From positions 10,230,001 to 10,294,000 of the forward strand of contig NZ_CP108394.1 in the NCBI RefSeq assembly GCF_041435215.1: a stretch of DNA of 64,000 bases. Direction: 5' to 3'. This DNA comes from Streptomyces sp. NBC_01314 (GTDB lineage Bacteria > Actinomycetota > Actinomycetes > Streptomycetales > Streptomycetaceae). Position numbers and translations under genes: made by a program. Positions 49,645 to 57,896 of this stretch are shown here, in pieces. Position 1 is the stretch's first letter, and every line of letters begins with the position of its first letter. A model generated the notes under the pieces. That model was not told the origin of the DNA and did not search any database. It saw only the letters and a list, made by a program, of their open reading frames with translations.

Positions 49645-51207
49645 CTACGCGCGCCCGGTGAGCGCCGTCAGCATCACGGGACCTCCCTGCACGGCCGTGC
49701 GCCGCATGTGGTGGAGGACACCGCGCAGGCCGCCCATCTCCTCACCGCCGCCGGCGCGCCCGGGGCCGCCGTGGATCAGCGCGGGCAGCGGGGCGCCGTG
49801 GCCGGTGGAGGACTTGGCGGACTCGGTGTCCAGGACGAGGACCCTGCCGTGCCACGGGGCGAGGCCGACGACCGTCCGGCGGGCGAAGTCCGCGTCACCG
49901 GTGACCACGGACGCGGCGAGGCTGCCCCGCCCGCGGGCTGCCAGGAAGACGGCGTGATCGGGCGAGGTGTACGGAATCAACGTGCTGACCGGGCCGAACG
50001 CCTCCACCTCGTGCGGAGCGGTGGCGCCCGGGTCGTCGCAGCGCAGCAGCAGGGGAGCGAGGAAGGCTCCGCGCTCCCCGTCGGCACCGACGAAGTCCAC
50101 CCGGTCCGGGTCGCCCGACACGAGCCGTGCCGAGTCGAGCAGCGTCTTCACACAGCGCCGCACCTCCTCGCGCTGTCCGAGGCTCGCCAGCGCGCCCATG
50201 CTCACGGCAGGGTCGGCCGGGTCGCCCACGACGACCTCGGCCAGCCGGGCGGCGGCCGCCTCGCTCACCGCGTCCAGCAGTTCGGCCGGGACGAGGGCGC
50301 GGCGGATCGCCGTGCACTTCTGCCCGGCCTTCACGGTCATCTCGGTGACCAACTGGTCGATGTACAGCTCGAATTCGGGGGTTCCGGGCGTGGCGTCCGG
50401 GCCGAGGACCGAGCAGTTGACCGAGTCGGCCTCGGCGTTGAACCGCACGGCCTGCCGGACGACCGCCGGATGGGTCCGCAGCCGTTCCGCCGTGGCCGCC
50501 GATCCGGTGAACGACACCAGGTCCTGTTCGGTGACATGGTCGAGGAGGTCGCCCGCGCTGCCGCACACGAACTGCAGGCTGCCCGGCGGCAACAGGCCGG
50601 ACTCCACGACGAGTTCGATCATCCGGCTGGTGAGCGGGCAGGTCTGCGTGGCGGGCTTGATCAGGCTCGGCACACCGGCCAGCACCGCCGGGGCGAGCTT
50701 CTCCAGGGGTGCCCAGACGGGGAAGTTGTAGGCGTTGATCTGGACGGCCGCGCCGCGCAGCGGGGTGGCGATGTGACCGCCGAGGAAGCTGCCGTCACGG
50801 CTCAGGCTCTCCCGCTCGCCCTCGACGTGGACCAGCCCCTCGTCACCGCCGGGCAGTTCACGCTTCCCCAGGGCCGCGTAGTACTGCACGACCCGGATGC
50901 CGCCGTCGATGTCGTACTTCGAGTCGAAGAGGGTGGCGCCCGTGGTGGCGGACAGCGCGTACAACTCCTCGCGGTGGCCCCGCAGATACGTCGCGATGTC
51001 GGCCAGGAGTGCGGCACGCCGGTGGAAGGAGAGGGCGCGGAGTTCCGGGCCGCCGACCGAGCGGGCGTGGTGGAGTGCGGCGGCCATGTCGACACCGGCG
51101 GAGGAGACATGGGCGACCACCTCGCCGGTGACGGCGTCGTGGACGGGTGTGCCTTCCTCGGTGGGGGTGTGCCACCGGTCCTGTACGTAGCTGCGCAGCG
51201 CGCTCAT
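49645..51207 (-). CDS. PaaZ-like aldehyde dehydrogenase (aldehyde domain only)
   Basis: The 520-residue enzyme matches the N-terminal aldehyde-dehydrogenase half of PaaZ (WHTPTEEGTPVHDAVTGEVV, INAYNFPVWAPLEKLAPAVL). The catalytic Glu is in FNAEADSVNCSV and the catalytic Cys in VKAGQKCTAIRRAL. The hot-dog hydratase domain of PaaZ is missing, as in the PaaN/BoxD group. It probably oxidises a semialdehyde formed after ring opening, possibly a CoA-bound one. It overlaps the VOC gene stop by 4 bp. Confidence 0.88.
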   Translation of the reverse strand: MSALRSYVQDRWHTPTEEGTPVHDAVTGEVVAHVSSAGVDMAAALHHARSVGGPELRALSFHRRAALLADIATYLRGHREELYALSATTGATLFDSKYDIDGGIRVVQYYAALGKRELPGGDEGLVHVEGERESLSRDGSFLGGHIATPLRGAAVQINAYNFPVWAPLEKLAPAVLAGVPSLIKPATQTCPLTSRMIELVVESGLLPPGSLQFVCGSAGDLLDHVTEQDLVSFTGSAATAERLRTHPAVVRQAVRFNAEADSVNCSVLGPDATPGTPEFELYIDQLVTEMTVKAGQKCTAIRRALVPAELLDAVSEAAAARLAEVVVGDPADPAVSMGALASLGQREEVRRCVKTLLDSARLVSGDPDRVDFVGADGERGAFLAPLLLRCDDPGATAPHEVEAFGPVSTLIPYTSPDHAVFLAARGRGSLAASVVTGDADFARRTVVGLAPWHGRVLVLDTESAKSSTGHGAPLPALIHGGPGRAGGGEEMGGLRGVLHHMRRTAVQGGPVMLTALTGRA

Positions 51208-52133
51208 CGTGTCGTCCCGTCCGTCGCAGGTGTCCGGACGGCCGCGATCGTCCCGGCGTATCCGTCGTCGCCGTCCGCGACGGCGTGGTGGCCCCAGATG
51301 TCGGCCGTGTAGACGCGGCTCACCCAGGTCTCGTCGTCGACCTGGCGGCCCTCGGCTCCCACCTCGATGCCGAAACCGGCGGGGGAGCGCATGTAGAAGG
51401 AGAACATCCCGTCGTTGGAGTGCCGTCCCAGCGTCGCCATCAGCGGCACCTTGTGCTCACGGGCCCGGTCGTGGGCCCGCCCGACCTCGTCCGTGCCCGA
51501 CACCTCGCACAGCACGTGGTGCGTGCCCTCGCGTTTGCGGGACGCGACGAACGCGATGCTGTGGTGGCGCGGGTTGCAGCCCATGAAGTAGAAGGTCCCG
51601 CCCAGCGGCAGATGGGTCACATCGCTGAGCCGGAAGCCCATGACGTCCCGGTAGAAGTCCACCGCCTCCAGCGCCTGCGGGGACTTGAGGACCACATGCC
51701 CCATGCCCTGATCGCCGGTCACGAAGGTGACCCCGAGCGGGGAGACGAACGGCGTCGCGGCGACCCGGCGCCCGACGAAGAGCTCGGTGCGCACCGAGCA
51801 CGGCCCGTCGAACCATCGCATGCGGTCCACCTGCCGCTCGGCGCACTCCCCGGCCGTACCCTCGTGGACCTCGACGCCGTGCGCGAGCAGGCGCTCGACC
51901 ACGCGGTCGAGCCCCACCCGGTCGCCGACCTCCCAGCCGATGTACGTGACACCGCCGGTCCCGGCGGCCTCGACACTGAACCGGTAGGGGTGCTCGTCCA
52001 GGCGCAGCAGCCGTTGCCCCGGGGAGCCGGACGGGCCGGCGGGCATGGTGCCGATCACGTCACTGGCGTACGCGACCCAGCCGTCCGGGTCGGGCGTACC
52101 GATGCCGAGATAACCCAGGCTGCGAACACTCAT
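51204..52133 (-). CDS. VOC-family extradiol-type dioxygenase
   Basis: The 309-residue protein has two vicinal-oxygen-chelate modules, as in catechol 2,3-dioxygenases. Metal ligands fit H in GHVVLKSPQALEAVDFY, H in THHVLCEV and E in SPAGFGIEVGAEG; the middle motif NPRHHSIAFVASRK is typical. It likely cleaves a catecholic ring next to the hydroxyl pair. It is first in the minus-strand operon, with GGAGG before the ATG at 52133 and an operator-bearing promoter at 52193-52221. Confidence 0.85.
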   Translation of the reverse strand: MSVRSLGYLGIGTPDPDGWVAYASDVIGTMPAGPSGSPGQRLLRLDEHPYRFSVEAAGTGGVTYIGWEVGDRVGLDRVVERLLAHGVEVHEGTAGECAERQVDRMRWFDGPCSVRTELFVGRRVAATPFVSPLGVTFVTGDQGMGHVVLKSPQALEAVDFYRDVMGFRLSDVTHLPLGGTFYFMGCNPRHHSIAFVASRKREGTHHVLCEVSGTDEVGRAHDRAREHKVPLMATLGRHSNDGMFSFYMRSPAGFGIEVGAEGRQVDDETWVSRVYTADIWGHHAVADGDDGYAGTIAAVRTPATDGTTR

Positions 52134-52192
52134 CGAAACCTCCACTGGTCGGGGCCCCGCCGGTGAAAGCGCGATGGGCCGCCCGCCGCTCG

Positions 52193-52221
52193 AAGCTAGT
52201 TGTCAGAGTTCTTATTATCAA
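52193..52221 (-). promoter_or_regulatory. Promoter of the VOC operon with AGAACTCT operator in the spacer
   Basis: On the minus strand TTGATA (52221-52216) and TAGCTT (52198-52193) are 17 bp apart, and the spacer contains AAGAACTCTGAC. The same arrangement recurs at 52259 and 54555. Confidence 0.65.
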
Positions 52222-52258
52222 GCCCTTGACGAATTCCGACGGAAGGTTCGCATGACCC

Positions 52259-52288
52259 TTGACTGTTAGAGTTCTATCTATCTACGGT
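52259..52288 (+). promoter_or_regulatory. Promoter of the AhpD-like/FAH/MarR operon with the same operator (inverted)
   Basis: TTGACT (52259-52264) is followed by TTAGAGTTCTATC in the spacer and a weak TACGGT at 52283-52288. The operator is the reverse complement of the AGAACTCT core at the other two promoters. Confidence 0.6.
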
Positions 52289-52374
52289 CGGGGCATCCGA
52301 CGACGGCTCGACGGCCGTCACGACGACGTCGGCCGCCCGTCATCGCGGCGCCGGCCGTCACGAAGGGCGACCCC

Positions 52375-53001
52375 ATGCCTGTATCTGAGCCGCGCCTGTT
52401 CCCCGTGGCGGAGAAGGACATCCCGGAGAAGGCGCTGACGGCTTTGGAGCCGTACCGCAACGCCGAGGCCGGCGGTGACATCTACGCGATCTGGACGACG
52501 CTCGCCGCGCACCCGGACGCGCTGCGCCGCTTCCTCGTCTTCGGCAATCACGTCCTGGGCAAGAACACGCTGTCCGTCCGGGCCCGCGAGCTGGTGATCC
52601 TGCGGGTCGCCTGGCTCACCCGGGCCGAGTACGAGTGGCTGCAGCATGTCCGCATCGCCCGCCGGGCCGGGGTCTCCGACGACGAGATCCGGGCGCTCGG
52701 CACCACGGAGCCGGCCGGCTTCGACGACACCGAACAGATCCTGCTGCTCGCGACCGATCAGCTCGTCGGCGTGGCGGACCTCGACGACGCCACCTGGAAG
52801 CGACTGCGGGACCGGCTCGCCACCGAGCAGCTGATCGACCTCGTCTACACGGTCGGCCAGTACCAGACAGTGGCGATGGCGATCAACGCCTTCCGTATCC
52901 GGCCGGAGCCGGACATCGCCGCGCTCCGCGCCGAACTCCCGCTGCCCGCGCCCACCGCCTCCCAGCCCCTCCCTGTCCTCGTAGGAGAGAAGACCCCATG
53001 A
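52375..53001 (+). CDS. AhpD-like/carboxymuconolactone-decarboxylase-family protein
   Basis: The 208-residue all-helical protein has one CMD domain with NHVLGKNTLSVRARELVILR and WLTRAEYEWLQHVRIARRAG; the AhpD C-x-x-C pair is absent. The E-x-x-x-x-x-H arrangement (EYEWLQH) is retained. This subgroup is usually found in catabolic operons, with an unproven role such as a hydratase or decarboxylase. Its stop overlaps the start of the FAH gene at 52998. Confidence 0.82.
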   Translation: MPVSEPRLFPVAEKDIPEKALTALEPYRNAEAGGDIYAIWTTLAAHPDALRRFLVFGNHVLGKNTLSVRARELVILRVAWLTRAEYEWLQHVRIARRAGVSDDEIRALGTTEPAGFDDTEQILLLATDQLVGVADLDDATWKRLRDRLATEQLIDLVYTVGQYQTVAMAINAFRIRPEPDIAALRAELPLPAPTASQPLPVLVGEKTP

Positions 53002-53846
53002 AGCTCGCCAACCTCGCCGGCCGGGCCACCATCGTCGTCGGCGCTCGCGCCCTCGACGTGGAGAAGGCCAGCAACGGGGCGCTCGGCCCCGACCCCGCCG
53101 TGCTCTACGACCTCGCGAACCACGAGGAGCTGCGCCGGCTCGCCGGGGCGGCGGGCGACGCCGACCTCGCCGAGTACGACGAGAAGCTGCTCGGCCCGGT
53201 CTCCCCGCGCGCCCCGAAGATCCTCGCCGTGGCGCTCAACTACCGGGGCCACGCCGAGGAGTCGGACCTGCCGATCCCCGAACAGCCTACGGTCTTCGGC
53301 AAGTTCAGCAGCTCCCTGACCGGGCCGTACGACCCGGTGATCGTGGCCGAGGGCATCGACAAGTGCGATTTCGAGGCCGAGGTCGTGATCGTCATCGGCA
53401 GGACCATGCGCTCGGTGGAACCGGGCGTGGTCTGGGACGGCATCGCCGGTGTGACCGCCGGGCAGGACGTCACCGACCGCCGGGAGCAGTGGCGCAAGCC
53501 GCTGAACCAGTTCACCCTCGCCAAGTCCTACGACACCTACAGCCCGACCGGCCCGCTGATGGCGACCGTCGACGAGTTCGAGGACCCCGACGACATCGAG
53601 ATCGTCGGGCACGTCGACGACCTGGAGGTCCAGCGCGGCCGTACCTCCGACCTCATCTTCCCCATCCCCGAGTTGGTCTCCTGGCTCTCCCGGCATGTGA
53701 CCCTGGAACCCGGCGACCTGGTCTTCACCGGCACCCCGGCCGGCTGCGGCGTCCGGCGCGTTCCGCGCCTGTACCTGGAGCCCGGGATGACGCTGACCAC
53801 CGAGCTTCCGGGTGTGGGTACGATGCGCAATCCGATCAGCCGGTGA
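52998..53846 (+). CDS. FAH-family hydrolase (aromatic catabolism), second copy in the island
   Basis: The 282-residue protein starts MKLANLAGRATIVVGARALD. The catalytic FAH domain contains ILAVALNYRGHAEESD, TVFGKFSSSLTGP, the metal-binding KCDFEAEVVIVIG and TLEPGDLVFTGTPAGCGV. It differs from the copy at 48632 and may handle a different intermediate, for example a decarboxylated one. It is followed 52 bp later by a MarR regulator. Confidence 0.87.
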   Translation: MKLANLAGRATIVVGARALDVEKASNGALGPDPAVLYDLANHEELRRLAGAAGDADLAEYDEKLLGPVSPRAPKILAVALNYRGHAEESDLPIPEQPTVFGKFSSSLTGPYDPVIVAEGIDKCDFEAEVVIVIGRTMRSVEPGVVWDGIAGVTAGQDVTDRREQWRKPLNQFTLAKSYDTYSPTGPLMATVDEFEDPDDIEIVGHVDDLEVQRGRTSDLIFPIPELVSWLSRHVTLEPGDLVFTGTPAGCGVRRVPRLYLEPGMTLTTELPGVGTMRNPISR

Positions 53847-53898
53847 GATCGGCACGCGCTGTTACGATGCGAGCGGTCCGGACGAAGGGAGCCCTCAC

Positions 53899-54438
53899 GT
53901 GTCGGACGATCACGTAGGTGAATCCGTCGACGCCGTCGACCATCCGCGCTCCCGCGAGTTCTTCGACAAGGTGCGGACCCGCCACCAGGAGATGGGCCAT
54001 ACGGACCGTCAGCTGGACGGGGTCGCGCTGGTCACCCAGCTCACCCGGCTCGTCGCGCGCCTCGTGCAGGACTTCGAGGCATCCGTGCACCGGCCGCTCG
54101 GGATGACCTGGGCCGGCTTCCGGATCATGAACACCCTCTGGGTCTTCGGGGACATGGAGCAGCGGGAGATCGCCCGTATCTCCGGCACCTCGCGCGCCAG
54201 CGTCTCCAGCGCCATCAACACCCTCGAAGAGCGAGGCCTGGTCGAGCGCCGCCGTGAGCAGGGCGACCGGCGGCTCGTCCGGGTCTCGCTCACCGAGTCC
54301 GGCCTCACGATGCTGCACAAGGCCATCGAGGGGCAGACCGAGCGGGAGCACGCCTGGATGGGGGTCCTGGAGGATCAGGAGATCTCCCAGCTGGTCACCC
54401 TGCTGGGCAAGATGGTGAACCAGGAACATCCGGCGTAG
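53899..54438 (+). CDS. MarR-family regulator of the catabolic island
   Basis: The 179-residue winged-helix protein starts from a GTG at 53899 behind AAGGGA. It shows the MarR DNA-binding region REIARISGTSRASVSSAINT, wing RREQGDRRLVRVSLTESG and long N- and C-terminal dimerisation helices. It is encoded within the operon it probably controls. The AGAACTCT-core sites inside three promoters around it are its likely operators. A CoA-thioester or ring-cleavage intermediate would be a typical inducer for this group; this is inference. Confidence 0.88.
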   Translation: MSDDHVGESVDAVDHPRSREFFDKVRTRHQEMGHTDRQLDGVALVTQLTRLVARLVQDFEASVHRPLGMTWAGFRIMNTLWVFGDMEQREIARISGTSRASVSSAINTLEERGLVERRREQGDRRLVRVSLTESGLTMLHKAIEGQTEREHAWMGVLEDQEISQLVTLLGKMVNQEHPA

Positions 54439-54554
54439 TCCGCCGTTCGGCGGCTTCCGGATCGCTCACACGCTCCCGGCCGGTGGTTTGCCGCCGGCCA
54501 CGGGCACCCCTCGGGTCACACTCGGGAGACCTCTCCCGCAAAGTCGTAAGACCC

Positions 54555-54583
54555 TTGACGATTAGAACTCTGACGCTTACGTT
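54555..54583 (+). promoter_or_regulatory. Promoter of the LLM gene with AGAACTCT operator in the spacer
   Basis: TTGACG (54555-54560) and TACGTT (54578-54583) are 17 bp apart with ATTAGAACTCTGAC between them. It is the clearest of the three operator-bearing promoters. Confidence 0.68.
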
Positions 54584-54660
54584 CTCCACACGTTCCACCG
54601 GTTCTTCCCACCCTGTTCCGCTTCCTGGGCAATGACGCCCCGCACCCGCTGCGAGGAACG

Positions 54661-55632
54661 ATGGACATCGGCTGTCTGTTCGCGCCAACCACCGCCACCC
54701 CGGACCACATCGCGGAGGCCGAGCGACTCGGCTTCACCTACGCCTACGTGTACGACTCGCCGTCCCTGTTCGCGGACGCCTGGATGACCCTGGGCCGCAC
54801 GGCGGACCGCACCTCCCGGATCCGCCTCGGTGTCGCGGTGGTCACCCCCGAACTGCGCCACCTCGTCGACAACGCCGCCGCCGCGGTGACCCTCGCGGCT
54901 CTCGCTCCGGGCCGGGTGGACGTCGTGGTCGGCGCCGGCTTCACCAGCGCCGCGCTGCTCGGCCGCCGGGGCGCCCGCTGGGCGGAGGTCGAGGAGTACA
55001 TCGTGGCGCTGCGCGCCCTGATGGCCGGCGAGGAGATCGACTGGGAGGGCGCCAGGATCACCCTGACGTTCCCCGGCCACTCGGGACTCGCCCCGGTCAG
55101 GGACGTACCCGTCCTCGCCGCCGCACACGGACCCAAGGGCTTCGCCGTGGCCGGCCGGGTCGCCGACGGGGTCGTCACCAACCCGAGCCACAGCTCCGAA
55201 CCGATTCCCTTCGAGGGCCGGGTCGTGGTGACCGCGTACGGCACGATCCTCGACGACGGCGAGGAGTTGTCCGACGCGCGCGTCGTCGACGCCGCCGGAC
55301 CCGGCGCGGCACTGGCCCTGCACCTCGGCGACTTCGGGCCGCTCGCCGGCACGGACGAGGTGCGCGGCTACCAGGCCTGGCTCGCCACGGTCCCGGCGGA
55401 GCGCCGCCACATAGAGACCCACCGGGAACACCTGATCGGCGTGACCCCCGAGGAGCGGCCCTTCATCACCCCGAAGGTCATCGAGGCGGCGACCGCCACG
55501 GGCACGCCGGAGGAGATCCGGCACCGTCTCCAGCAGTTGGAGGCGTCCGGCGCCACCACGGTCGCGTACCAGCCCGCGGGGCCGGACATCGTCCGCGAGC
55601 TGCGCGCCTTCGCGGCGGCCACGGGTCTCTGA
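54661..55632 (+). CDS. LLM-class flavin-dependent oxidoreductase
   Basis: The 323-residue luciferase-like TIM barrel starts MDIGCLFAPTTATPDHIAEA behind GAGGAA. Core motifs are RIRLGVAVVTPELRHLVDNA, VVVGAGFTSAALLGRRGARW and VPVLAAAHGPKGFAVAGRVA (flavin phosphate site). It could be an F420- or FMN-dependent monooxygenase or dehydrogenase; the sequence does not decide between them. It is the first gene under the third operator-bearing promoter. Confidence 0.83.
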   Translation: MDIGCLFAPTTATPDHIAEAERLGFTYAYVYDSPSLFADAWMTLGRTADRTSRIRLGVAVVTPELRHLVDNAAAAVTLAALAPGRVDVVVGAGFTSAALLGRRGARWAEVEEYIVALRALMAGEEIDWEGARITLTFPGHSGLAPVRDVPVLAAAHGPKGFAVAGRVADGVVTNPSHSSEPIPFEGRVVVTAYGTILDDGEELSDARVVDAAGPGAALALHLGDFGPLAGTDEVRGYQAWLATVPAERRHIETHREHLIGVTPEERPFITPKVIEAATATGTPEEIRHRLQQLEASGATTVAYQPAGPDIVRELRAFAAATGL

Positions 55633-55699
55633 AGCCGGCCCCGCGTCCTTGGTTCCGGCCGCGCGTCTCTGGTTCCGGCCGCGCCACAGCTCGGGGGTT

Positions 55700-55770
55700 C
55701 GGTGCGTCGGCGGGTGCGGGCTGGTGGGGGCTGGTCGCGCGGCTCCCCGCGCCCCTGACGCTTCCCGGGC
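55700..55770 (-). repeat. Streptomyces-type interspersed intergenic repeat, copy 2 (inverted)
   Basis: Reverse complement of the element at 38088-38150: GGGGCGCGGGGAGCCGCGCG, then ACCAGCCCCCACC and CCCGCACCCGCCGA. It is within the 421-bp gap between the LLM and cupin genes. Confidence 0.8.
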
Positions 55771-55831
55771 ACGCGCCCCACGCTGCGAGGGATGTGGGAA
55801 GCCGCGCCGACAACCGCACAGCCGCTCCCGA

Positions 55832-55906
55832 CTCGGCCCGACCCTTCCGGTCCCAGCTCGGCCCGATCCTTCCGATCCCGACTCGGCCCGATCCTTCCGG
55901 TCCCAG
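55832..55906. repeat. Three tandem copies of a 25-bp unit upstream of the cupin gene
   Basis: CTCGGCCCGAYCCTTCCGRT plus CCCRR is repeated at 55832-55856, 55857-55881 and 55882-55906. The rest of the 55633-56053 gap holds the interspersed repeat and no gene; a promoter for the cupin operon probably lies here but I could not place it. Confidence 0.85.
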
Positions 55907-56053
55907 CTCGCCCGCCCCATCGGGCCCACACCCCGCCCGATTCCCTCGGCCCGTGAACCGAGGCCGAGCCGCCCGAGTCCCCCTCGCTCCGCCCCATCCC
56001 GCGCGACCCGACTCCCCTTCGCCCCGCCCGCACGCCCAACGAGGAGTACGACC

Positions 56054-56593
56054 ATGCCCCGCAGAATCGTCACCGGTCCGAACGAGAACGGACAGGCCGC
56101 CGTCGTCCAGGACGGCCCCGCCCCGCGGACCTACGAGCTGAAGCACACGCCGGGCTTCGCCAACTCCCTGGTGTGGTCGACACCCGCCGAGCCGGTCGTA
56201 CCCTTCGACGGCAACGACCCGACCCCCGCCGTCGCCTCCTACTTGCCCGCGCCCGGCGAGACCCGGCTCATCCACCTCGTCATCCCGCCGGACTCCGTCT
56301 ATCTGACCGAGGGCTTCGACTTCGCCGCGTCCGCCGCCGAGCGCCTGGAGACCAGCCCCGGCCTGGCCGAGCTGTTCGAGCCGGACGCGCCCGGCATGCA
56401 CACCACCGACACCGTCGACTACGGCGTCCTCCTCCAGGGCGAGATCGTCCTCGAACTCGACGCGGGCAACGAGACCACCCTCGCCCCGGGCGACATCGTC
56501 ATCCAGAACGGCACCCGCCACGCCTGGCGCAACCGCTCCGACACCCCCGCCGTCGCGCTCTTCGTCCTCATCGGCGCCCGGAGGAACTCCTGA
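56054..56593 (+). CDS. Cupin-domain protein
   Basis: The 179-residue protein starts at 56054 behind GAGGAG. The cupin motif 1 region is HTTDTVDYGVLLQGEIVLEL and motif 2 is LAPGDIVIQNGTRHAWRNRS, so a metal site of one Tyr/Asp and one His is plausible but the full H-x-H set is missing. It could bind a ligand or act as a weak isomerase or dioxygenase. The stop overlaps the start of the acyl-CoA dehydrogenase (TGATG). Confidence 0.8.
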   Translation: MPRRIVTGPNENGQAAVVQDGPAPRTYELKHTPGFANSLVWSTPAEPVVPFDGNDPTPAVASYLPAPGETRLIHLVIPPDSVYLTEGFDFAASAAERLETSPGLAELFEPDAPGMHTTDTVDYGVLLQGEIVLELDAGNETTLAPGDIVIQNGTRHAWRNRSDTPAVALFVLIGARRNS

Positions 56594-57762
56594 TGCCGCA
56601 CCTCGACCCCACCGACGCCCTGGACCTCGACGCCGAACTCGACGAGGTCGAACGGCTCATCCGGGACACCGTCAGCGCCTTCGTCAAGGACAAGGTCACC
56701 GACCACGTCGCCGACTGGTTCGAGGCGGGTACCTTCCCGACCGCCGAACTCGGCCCGGAGATCGGCAAGTTGGGCCTGCTGGGCATGCACCTGGAGGGCT
56801 ACGGCTGTGCCGGCGCCAGTGCCACCGCGTACGGGGTCGCCTGCCGCGAACTGGAGGCCGCCGACTCGGGGCTGCGCAGCTTCGTCTCCGTCCAGGGCTC
56901 CCTGGTGATGTTCCCCATCCACCGCTACGGCTCCGAGGAGCAGAAGCAGGAGTGGCTGCCCCGGCTCGCCTCCGGCGAGGCGATCGGCTGCTTCGGGCTC
57001 ACCGAACCCGACCAGGGCTCCGACCCCGCCGGTATGCGCACCCAGGCCAGGCGCCACGGCGACGACTGGGTCCTCAACGGCACCAAGATGTGGATCACCA
57101 ACGGTTCCATCGCCGACATCGCGGTCGTCTGGGCCCGCACCGAGGAAGGCATCCGCGGCTTCCTCGTCCCCAAGGACACCCCCGGCTTCACCACCAGCGA
57201 GATCCACCGCAAGCTCTCCCTGCGCGCCTCGGTCACCGCCGAACTGCACCTGGAGGACGTACGACTGCCCGCCGACGCGGTGCTTCCGGGCGTCACCGGG
57301 CTGCGCGGACCGCTGTCCTGTCTGTCCGAGGCCCGCTTCGGCATCCTCTGCGGAGTCGTCGGCGCCGCCCGCACCTGCTACCTCTCCGCCCTGGAGTACT
57401 CCACCACCCGCGAGCAGTTCGGACGGCGGATCGGCGGCTTCCAGCTCACCCAGGGCAAGCTCGCCCACATGCAGGTCGAGCTCGTCCGCTCCCAGCTCCT
57501 CGCCCTGCGTCTGAGCAAGCTCAAGGACGCCGGGAAGCTCCGCCCCGAGCAGGTGAGCCTCGGCAAGCTCGCCAATGTGCGCGCCGCGCTCGACATCGCC
57601 CGCTCGGCCCGCACCGTCCTCGGCGCCAACGGCATCACCACCGAGTACCCGGTGCTCCGCCACGCCAACAACCTGGAGACGGTCCTCACCTACGAAGGCA
57701 CCGAGGAGATCCACACCCTCGTCGTCGGAGAGTCCGTCACGGGCCTCGCGGCCTACCGCTAG
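56593..57762 (+). CDS. Glutaryl-CoA-dehydrogenase-like acyl-CoA dehydrogenase
   Basis: The 389-residue flavoprotein has all acyl-CoA dehydrogenase segments. SGLRSFVSVQGSLVMFPIHR and CFGLTEPDQGSDPAGMRTQA are characteristic of glutaryl-CoA dehydrogenases. LNGTKMWITNG is the FAD region, and YEGTEEIHTLV contains the catalytic glutamate. It may oxidise (and decarboxylate) a dicarboxylyl-CoA from the breakdown pathway. It is tightly coupled to the cupin gene upstream. Confidence 0.88.
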   Translation: MPHLDPTDALDLDAELDEVERLIRDTVSAFVKDKVTDHVADWFEAGTFPTAELGPEIGKLGLLGMHLEGYGCAGASATAYGVACRELEAADSGLRSFVSVQGSLVMFPIHRYGSEEQKQEWLPRLASGEAIGCFGLTEPDQGSDPAGMRTQARRHGDDWVLNGTKMWITNGSIADIAVVWARTEEGIRGFLVPKDTPGFTTSEIHRKLSLRASVTAELHLEDVRLPADAVLPGVTGLRGPLSCLSEARFGILCGVVGAARTCYLSALEYSTTREQFGRRIGGFQLTQGKLAHMQVELVRSQLLALRLSKLKDAGKLRPEQVSLGKLANVRAALDIARSARTVLGANGITTEYPVLRHANNLETVLTYEGTEEIHTLVVGESVTGLAAYR

Positions 57763-57896
57763 GCCCACGGCGTGTCGCGCACGTCCCGCCCAGCACCACC
57801 AGCACCCGCCGGAGAGCACCCTGAGCACCCCGGGCGGGCCGCAACCGAGGGTCGGCCCGTCCGGGGGACCACGTACGACACCACGGGAGGAGCGTC

